A stretch of DNA of 64,000 nucleotides. Origin: Adiantum capillus-veneris (lineage: Eukaryota; Streptophyta; Polypodiopsida; Polypodiales; Pteridaceae). A program made the position numbers and the translations under genes. Each line of letters begins with the position of its first letter. Within the stretch, counting starts at the first letter, position 1. The notes beneath the pieces were generated by a model. The model saw nothing but the letters and a program-made list of their open reading frames with translations, was not told the origin of the DNA and did not search any database. The stretch spans positions 139,737,108 to 139,801,107 of the forward strand of contig CM043955.1 in assembly GCA_014529385.2 (NCBI GenBank), given 5' to 3'. This document shows, piece by piece, positions 58,095 through 64,000 of this stretch.

Positions 58095-58212
58095 GGTTTT
58101 CTTGCAGTTAGGGTTAGGATTTTTTGCAATTAGGGCTAGGGGGTTTTGCAATTAGGGTTTCCTGTAGAGGGTGTGTGTGTATAGCAGGCAGCCATGTCAT
58201 CACTTTGTGACA
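58095..58212 (-). repeat. Residual 5' LTR of E5 (U3 end only)
   Basis: About 118 bp matching the end of 50053-50704, including the AATTAGGGTTT words and GCCATGTCATCACTTTGTGA. Most of the LTR has been deleted. Confidence 0.8.
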
Positions 58213-58217
58213 GTCCT

Positions 58218-60672
58218 CCTCCTCCATCCATTTCACATTCAATGCCGGATGGTTCTTAACTAAGAACCACCGTTCACTTTACCTTTCTCTTTCCTATCTT
58301 GGAAAGCCAGTATCTGTTCCTGAACGAGTATCTTCTCGCTCTTTTTCAATTCAGGTTCATCCGGGAGCTATCACCGCTCCAAAGCCATTATTGCTCACAA
58401 ATAACAGGTTCTCCCATACAACATTGGTTTCATCCAAAAATTCAAAATCTTCTTCTAAAAAGTTTTATTTCATAAATTCATACAGCAAAATAATGCTAAT
58501 TCATCCATAATGTTCTATCTAAAATATGTTCTGGAACGAGTGTCTCCCCGTCCCGCTATATTTCCATTCTGTCAGTCATCCTTATTCTTGTGCCTTGTTG
58601 GGGCACCGTGCAACAATATTTCCTTGTTCTCCACATTCAAAACACTTTCTTGATTTGAAATATTCATCTTTCTGGTCTTCTATCAATTGAGATCGTGTAT
58701 CTTTCTGTTCTTCTATCAGTCGAGATCGTGTATCTATCTATCGTCTGTTTCTGTTCCGACCTGTCAAAGGTTCATCTGGTGGGTAAGTCGAGTTACCCAA
58801 ATGCATAGCGAATCCGCGCTTAGCATGTCCCATCAATTGTTAAATGGACTCTGACTTCTTCTGAAGGCAGTAGTCTCCAATTTCTTTGGGGAGTCCACGG
58901 CAAAACCTGTCAATTTGCTCCTTAAAATTGTTCTTGAAAGAAGAGCCGGTAGGAAAGTATCCCAAAATCTTTCACAGTAATCATCCAAAGTGTCATCCCT
59001 GATCATCCGAAGGTGGTTTCAATTGGTTCTCACATCTCGTTCGTACTCTTGAGTGAGCCATGAAGAAATAAAAAGTTTCTTAAATTTCAGCCACTCTGTC
59101 GGTGCTTCTTTTCTTAACAAAAGAGTGGACCGCCATGTCCGTGCATTGCCTTTCAGAAAGGATTATGCCCGTCTAATCTTGGAGTGCTCTGTATAGCGGC
59201 CTCTAGAAAATGCTATATCAAACTATTGGATAAGGCTAAAGCCTTAGGAGCATCTCGAAACCCTGAGAAGGTTTCAAACTTTACTGCTTGTCCACCCTCT
59301 TTGAATTCCTTGGCCTTCTTGCCTTGTCGTCAAGAAAATCATACTGATTGGCTCTATAAAAGTGCTTCCTTTTTTAATAAAACATATAGTCCGCTCGTCG
59401 TTTCTTGCCCTTTCTGTCCTCATCACTCGAGTCAAAAAAGGATGAGTTGTCTGAGCTGTCAGGAGAAGATGAGGACGAATTGGACAATGCTTCCGAGCGT
59501 ACACGCTTCTTATGTTTTCTTGCTTTCTCAAAAGAGAATTTTTGGCCCAAGTAACCAGGAAAGTCATTCCCTTGTTACGTTTCTTCAGTTGCTTCTCCTT
59601 TGACCCAAATAGTTGGTTGACTCATTTTTCGACAATGTCCTCGCATTCATCTTCAGTAAACATCCGTGGGACAGGAGGTTTCTTGATTGCCGGTTTTATT
59701 GGTGACTCAATGGATTTCTGCCAGTGAGTATGCACTTCATCCATCAGGTGTCGGGTCAAAAATTTACAAATAGAAGAATCCAGGATAAGCCCAGATTCAC
59801 CCTTAAAGGAAAGTGCAAGGTATAGACCCATGATAGTCACCCGCAAGACAATATAACCATCAGCTCCATCATGCATAGTATTGACTACATACCACGACAT
59901 CCCCACTAACGTCGTCAGTGCCCAATAGGGGGTGTAGAACTAGGTACTAACATATGCTCCCAAACATAACACACACCCCATGCACACACACATGAGCATA
60001 CATCAACACAAAGTTCAGCGTACTGAGTTTCTGTCATGACTTCGGAGATCAAGGGCAGACTTAGCCATAATGAAGCTTAGCACCAAAAGAAGCATTAAAT
60101 CGTAAAAATTAGCACAAAAATAAGGTAGTTGATAGGGCATACGCACCACACACACACACATGAGCATACATCAACAGAAAGTTCAGCGTATTGAGTTTCT
60201 GTCATGACTTCGGAGATCAAGGGCAGACTCAGCCATAATGAAGCTTAGCACCAAAAGAAGCATTAAATCGAAAAAATTAGCACAAAAATGAGATAGTTGA
60301 TAGGGCATACGCACCACAAAAGATAGAAAGAATTAGCACAATATCAATTGGTCGTAATTCGGACGAAAACTTCACAATGTGAAGTCTGCATGTCTGCTAT
60401 ACGAATAAAAGATATACCTAGATGAATCCAGGATAAGCTCAGATTCACCCTTAAAGGAAAGTGCAAGGTATAGGCCCATGGTGGGTCCTTGGCAAACTAG
60501 AGCATCTGCTTTGCGCACTCATCAACCTGTTGTTGACGCTGCATCTCCATGAGTTGATACTGCGTAGGCCGAGGTGGTCCGTACTCGTTCTCTGCTAGTC
60601 CACTTGAATTTTCCATACCGCCACTTGTTTCTGAGGTGGTAGGAGTCGTCGTCTCGTTCTTGCCTGAATCCA
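58218..60672 (-). pseudogene. E4 gag with zinc knuckle; pol deleted
   Basis: On the minus strand gag starts at about 60672 (MDSGKNETTTPTTSETSGGM, then QYQLMEMQRQQQVDECAKQM), close to the primer site. It continues with MGLYLALSFKGESGLILDSS and a capsid region in broken frames at 59640-58780. It ends with the zinc knuckle CFECGEQGNIVARCPNKAQE near 58650, whose His is Asn. Protease, reverse transcriptase and most of integrase are missing. Chromodomain sequence (EKILVQEQILAFQDRKEKGK) follows at 58340-58218 up to the E5 insertion. Confidence 0.75.
59777..60483. repeat. Duplication inside E4 gag, with 169-bp sub-repeat
   Basis: A ~57-bp segment (GAATCCAGGATAAGCCCAGA ... AGTGCAAGGTATAG) occurs at 59778-59834 and 60424-60480. 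Between them, a ~169-bp unit (CATGAGCATACATCAACA at 59991 and 60160, each followed by TTCAGCGTA) is repeated in tandem. This interrupts gag. Confidence 0.85.
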
Positions 60673-60738
60673 TGTGTGTCGCGAGAAAAAGGATCAAACT
60701 TCCCGGTAGAAGAGAAATCGGTCGTTCTCTAATACCAC

Positions 60739-61258
60739 TGTCACAATCTTGGTCACCTCTAAGACGAGAATCCAACACGACACACGAGATACTTCAAAAC
60801 TTTAAAATCACAATTCAATTTTGATCGACACGGCTAGGCGTAGTTCCATGCCCAGAAAGATTGGCCCCAAAGACTGGCGCCCCTTTCAATATTTCTTTTA
60901 TATTAATTTTTGAGCAAAGTAAATTCTCGAAGGGTCCCCTGCTCTCAGACTCTGCGTCTAGATGCTCTAAAGAATGAGGCTCTTTCGGTCAATTTATTCT
61001 TACAAGGGATGCCAAAAGCAAAGCCCCAAAAGCAACTGGTCAAAAAGCTGGCTCAAAAAGCTCCAACGCAAATTGCGGAAATCCGTTTAGCCTTGCCACA
61101 TCAACGGCTAGCGTGAAAAGCGAAATCCGTACAATTTGCCACGTCAACAGCCTGTCAGCACAAATCACAAATATCCGTATTGTTCTGCCACGTCAGCAAG
61201 CTGTCGTACAGCCTACCACATCATTTGTTGTGTATGTACTGCCATGTCATTTGTGACA
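60739..61258 (-). repeat. 5' LTR of E4
   Basis: 520 bp, partner of 48970-49420, followed on the right by target repeat GTTAC. Confidence 0.92.
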
Positions 61259-61443
61259 GTTACAATGATCATGATTTGTATCTAAGACCCTCGATACAGA
61301 TGTGATTGATCGAGACTGATGTCTTTGTAGAAGTGATGGATTGGTGGAGTATAGTGTATCAGCGTCTGTTAAAGAAAGTTTGTCCTTTGGCTGCTTTTGC
61401 ATACGTAATCGGGGGCGGTTACAATTCTTTCAAGAGGAGGGAA

Positions 61444-62082
61444 TGTCACAAAGTGATCACGGGCATGCCCAACTGAAAGAGAAATGGCCGAGTGGACAGG
61501 AGGAATTGAACCTAGAAGATGGGCTAGAGAGCCTACCAACGTAAAGAACTGACGAAGCACCGACCGAGGGGCCTAAAACACTAAAAATCCCAAAGCTTGA
61601 CCATTGGAGCTGATTTCTGTAAAATGCGTTGATGTGCTAACGTGGCAACTTGTACGGATGCTGACGTAGCAAGGTTATACGGTGTGATGACTGTGCTACG
61701 TGGCGTAATTGTACAGATTTTTGCAAATTTTGCTAGTAGCTTTTGGCAGCATATGCTTTTGGGGTTTAGTGCTTTTGAGTAAAGTGCTTTTGGGCTCTGC
61801 TTTTGGCCAACCCTTGTACTCTTTATGAGAGCCTTTGAGGCCTCACTCTACAGAGCATCTGGACACAGAGTCTTAGAGTAGAGGACCCTCATGAGTTGTA
61901 TTGTTGCGAGCATATAAAGAAATACCAAAAGGGACAAAAGGGGCGTCAATCTTTGGGGCCATTGCATCTGGCCGCAAAACTCCGCCGTGCCATGTCGACA
62001 CTCTGGTAAAGTTCAGTGATTTTGTAGTTTTTGTTCATGTGTTGCTATTGATTTCTCGCTTTAAGTGTCCAAGCCTGTAACA
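61444..62082 (+). repeat. 3' LTR of E3
   Basis: Starts TGTCACAAAGTGATCACGGG after a purine tract and ends AAGCCTGTAACA. Shares with the E1 LTR the CAGAGCATCTGGACACAGAG stretch, the GGGGCCATTGCATCTGG-type stretch and the GTCCAAG end. The partner 5' LTR is missing. Confidence 0.88.
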
Positions 62083-62087
62083 TGAAG

Positions 62088-63650
62088 AGTGCCAAGATAG
62101 TCAATGGTACTATGGAGTCGACATGCTTATCCTTTTGCATGTTTGCCATTCTTTTTAGCCCAATCAATCAATTTTATCTCCATTATGCACCCAAACAACT
62201 TTGCAATAAGAGACCCAATCATTATAGTCCGGTGGTTATTTGCATTCTTTACATTTCCTCCTTTATGCAAAGCCTTGACCCAATTAGTGCTCCAATCACA
62301 AGGTTGAAGGCGTACCATGTTGAAGTGCAAGATTGAACATATCACACATCCAATCATGTCTAAAATCCCCCCTCCATTTAATCATTTCTGGCTTGATACC
62401 TTGAAGATCTCTTGCTTTGTGATTGGCCAACTTTTCGAGGCCGCCGTACACATCCTCAACTGTAAAAAAAGAGGGCATACATGGGAGTGAACCAGACAAT
62501 GGCATCTTTCAAACATTCAGTTGCTCATATAGTTTCCTACAATATGTACATATTCATGAGACTCAACCATTTGTCTTTCAAGTTTCTCCAAAATCTTCCG
62601 CATGCACGTGCCTTTTCTTGAACTTGAAAAAAAAGATGCTCGACTTCCTATGTTCTTCTCTTCTTTTGAATCAATGCCTTGTATGTATGCAACACTTTGA
62701 TAGTTGTCTTTGTCCATAGTTGCATCTAGCTTTGTCAAGGACTTTCAAGCATCTTAACATTCTTTATTAAACCACGTTTTGCGTGATCTACCTTCGTTGA
62801 TACCATGGACATGCTTTATGGCAAAGCATTCTTCGGCACAAGAACAAATAACTATCTTGAAAGCTTCCCATTTAGTTTCCAATGGTGCGTCATATTTAAG
62901 CTTTGTTATCCATCACTTTTGCTCAACCATTTCAATATATATTGGTGCCGTTTGAAATCCATACAAAAAGATAACTTCTCTTCCCTTTGGCTAAGGTTAT
63001 CATGCTTAGTTGTTTCTACATATGTAAGGTCAATACATAAGGTCTGAATGTCTGATTCCGAGGTCCATTGGTCAAGCGTAAAACTCTTTATGTGATACAT
63101 GATGGCTTCAGAGAGTAGTATATAGTTAATCACACTATATCCCATTGTGTTTTCTGCATGTAAATCCATCGGTTCCACTCCATAAAGATACACCATTGGC
63201 AATGAGCATACCCGTGCTATTGCAGATGTTGAAGTAATTTTCCATAGTGATCCAACTCTCTCATCCATTGAAGTACGATCATAGAAGTGAACTTTCTCCA
63301 ACTCTCTTGAAATATATGACATACCAAATTGTTGAGTATCATGTTGCAATGTTTTTTTGTGCGAGCATTCATATCCCCAAAGACAATAACATCACCTTTG
63401 GCCTTCAAATAAGCAATACCCTCCTCTAAATAAACAAATGTCTGATCTCTATCCATGCAAGCATAAAAAGGGGAATCATGATGAGGGATGTAGCAACCAG
63501 CTAGAAAATAGGTGCTCTTCTTAGTATCATAATTTTCTGCCACACACCCCGACCAAATGTTAGTATAGGATACTTCCCGAGACATGACATGACACCAAAC
63601 AAAAACGCCCTATATAAGGAGTGGACATATGAATTACCTCACCTACACTC
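62088..63650 (-). pseudogene. LINE endonuclease and reverse transcriptase N-terminus
   Basis: The minus frame 63585-63217 has an APE-type endonuclease: YFLAGCYIPHHDSPF and KAKGDVIVFGDMNARTKKHC (the GDxNAR catalytic block). The frame 63349-62906 continues with SVINYILLSEAIMYHIKSFT and WTSESDIQTLCIDL (equivalent of the final SDH). Reverse transcriptase begins with WSTNWVKALHKGGNVKNANN and HRTIMIGSLIAKLFGCIMEI (62300-62190). An HSTID-like stretch with a stop lies at about 62110, where E3 cuts it. Confidence 0.85.
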
Positions 63651-63831
63651 TCCCCGTAGAGCCAAACTTTCTCACCCCTAAGACTGGGAGCCTGCACTTA
63701 ATCTAGCCTAGTGTCTCACCTCAAGAATTGGTGTCCCATACAACTAGCACACACGCTAACTTGGGTGTCTGAGCACGCACTACCAAGCGTCGTACACCCT
63801 ACCGTGTCATCAATTTTTTTGCTAGGTCTTT

Positions 63832-63835
<4 letters not shown>

Positions 63836-63879
<44 letters not shown>
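63836..63879. repeat. (GT)n microsatellite
   Basis: GT run of about 44 bp between the LINE 5' flank and an LTR fragment. Confidence 0.95.
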
Positions 63880-63880
<1 letters not shown>

Positions 63881-64000
63881 AACTGAACAGAAAGACAGAG
63901 AGAATCCACACGAGACACGGAGTGACTGAGTTCCACTCCCAGACTGCAATGGCCCCAAACGATGGTGCCCTTTTGGGATTTCTTTATATTACTTCAACAA
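63880..64000 (-). mobile_element. Gypsy LTR fragment running off the window
   Basis: Matches the E2 LTR from its ACAACTGAACTGAAAGAGAG stretch through TTCCACCCCAGAGTATTGGC and CTTTCGGTATTTCTTTATAT-like sequence. The window ends inside it. Confidence 0.8.

Larger units (their letters stand above)
50053..58212 (-). mobile_element. E5: Ty3/gypsy chromovirus in E4, GTCCT target repeat
   Basis: Target repeat GTCCT at 50048-50052 and 58213-58217. The 3' LTR is 50053-50704. The 5' LTR is reduced to its last ~118 bp (58095-58212), fused to gag by a deletion that also removed the primer site. Coding order on the minus strand is gag (58090-57450), zinc knuckle, protease and reverse transcriptase (57584-56013), RNase H, integrase (55070-54399) and chromodomain. 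The 3' internal part is present three times in a tandem array (51000-54100). E5 interrupts the E4 chromodomain. It is the best-preserved polyprotein in the window. Confidence 0.93.
48970..61258 (-). mobile_element. E4: gypsy element in E3, GTTAC target repeat
   Basis: LTRs at 48970-49420 (3' on the minus strand) and 60739-61258 (5'). Both run TGTCACAATCTTGGTCACC ... TTTGTGACA. The target repeat GTTAC lies at 48965-48969 and 61259-61263. A degenerate primer site (GTGGTATTAGAG) adjoins the 5' LTR and a purine tract adjoins the 3' LTR. The interior keeps gag (about 58560-60672) and a chromodomain (split by E5). The protease-integrase section between them is deleted. Confidence 0.93.
47826..62082 (+). 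mobile_element. E3: gypsy remnant, 5' part missing, hosts E4
   Basis: Plus-strand internal 3' region at 47826-48969, resuming at 61264-61443 after E4, with a purine tract TTTCAAGAGGAGGGAA and a 3' LTR at 61444-62082. A chromodomain end (DAKWMEEENLPNPLH) is visible near 48150-48200. No 5' LTR, gag or polymerase was found, so the left end was deleted together with a little LINE sequence. That explains the absence of a target repeat. Confidence 0.75.
45659..63650 (-). mobile_element. LINE retrotransposon split by nested LTR elements
   Basis: Endonuclease and the start of reverse transcriptase lie at 63650-62088. The rest of reverse transcriptase and the 3' end lie at 47825-45659. Both parts are minus strand and complementary, and 47826-62082 (E3 and its nested insertions) separates them. 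The break falls between HSTID-like sequence and FVDFHKAFD, adjacent in LINE reverse transcriptases. The 3' end is CATTTCATTTCATTT next to a CA/GA microsatellite. Frame shifts and stops make it inactive. Confidence 0.82.

Noticed and set aside
63716-63958. Minus frame with Thr-His run
   Set aside because: Comes from the GT microsatellite and an LTR fragment.

Overview
The window is plant nuclear DNA dominated by transposable elements. Spliced introns (GT..AG), Ty3/gypsy chromoviruses with a chromodomain, Copia fragments, hAT transposases, a LINE, long GA/CA/GT microsatellites and one recognisable plant host gene all point to a land plant with a large, repeat-rich genome. The host gene and retroelement proteins look divergent from flowering-plant versions, so a fern or other non-flowering plant is plausible. 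I cannot fix the species from sequence alone.

Region by region: 1-2036 is a satellite whose ~190-bp unit is two imperfect palindromes. It is followed by a 69-bp minisatellite (2150-2590), microsatellites (6.2-6.8 kb), a ~62-bp minisatellite (6690-7640), a hAT transposase remnant on the minus strand (9396-10280), another minisatellite (10300-10960) and a cluster of short GTAACTCG palindromes (11645-11895). A decayed Copia element on the minus strand lies at 13.9-15.1 kb. From about 15.08 to 28.5 kb runs one old plus-strand gypsy element, broken twice. The first break is a complete 1.83-kb Copia derivative with 190-bp LTRs and a GAGTT target duplication (15476-17301). The second is an 8.7-kb segment (18163-26874) flanked by GTCTC that carries a near-complete hAT pseudogene and, on the opposite strand, a degenerate protein-kinase-like gene followed by a coiled coil and a RING-H2 finger. 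The last three exons of a conserved host gene (plant PX/Rubicon-homology, DUF4206 type) lie at 31605-30697 on the minus strand, with intact splice sites and open frame.

The right half is nested retroelements. E1 (35951-44986, plus, TSD ACTTT) is a chromovirus interrupted by non-autonomous E2 (38906-41720, minus, TSD CTTCT). A minus-strand LINE (about 45659-63650) is split by E3 (to 62082). E3 is split by E4 (48970-61258, TSD GTTAC), and E4 by E5 (50053-58212, TSD GTCCT). E5 contains a tandem array of ~1.31-kb LTR-plus-internal units. A second 5'-truncated LINE copy lies at 32863-34455. Apart from the host gene, almost every protein-coding stretch is a transposon protein or its remnant.

No bacterial-style operon, CRISPR array or confident tRNA/rRNA gene was seen. 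The best candidates for something undescribed are the kinase/coiled-coil/RING gene, the dyad-symmetric satellite, and the tandem LTR-internal array.
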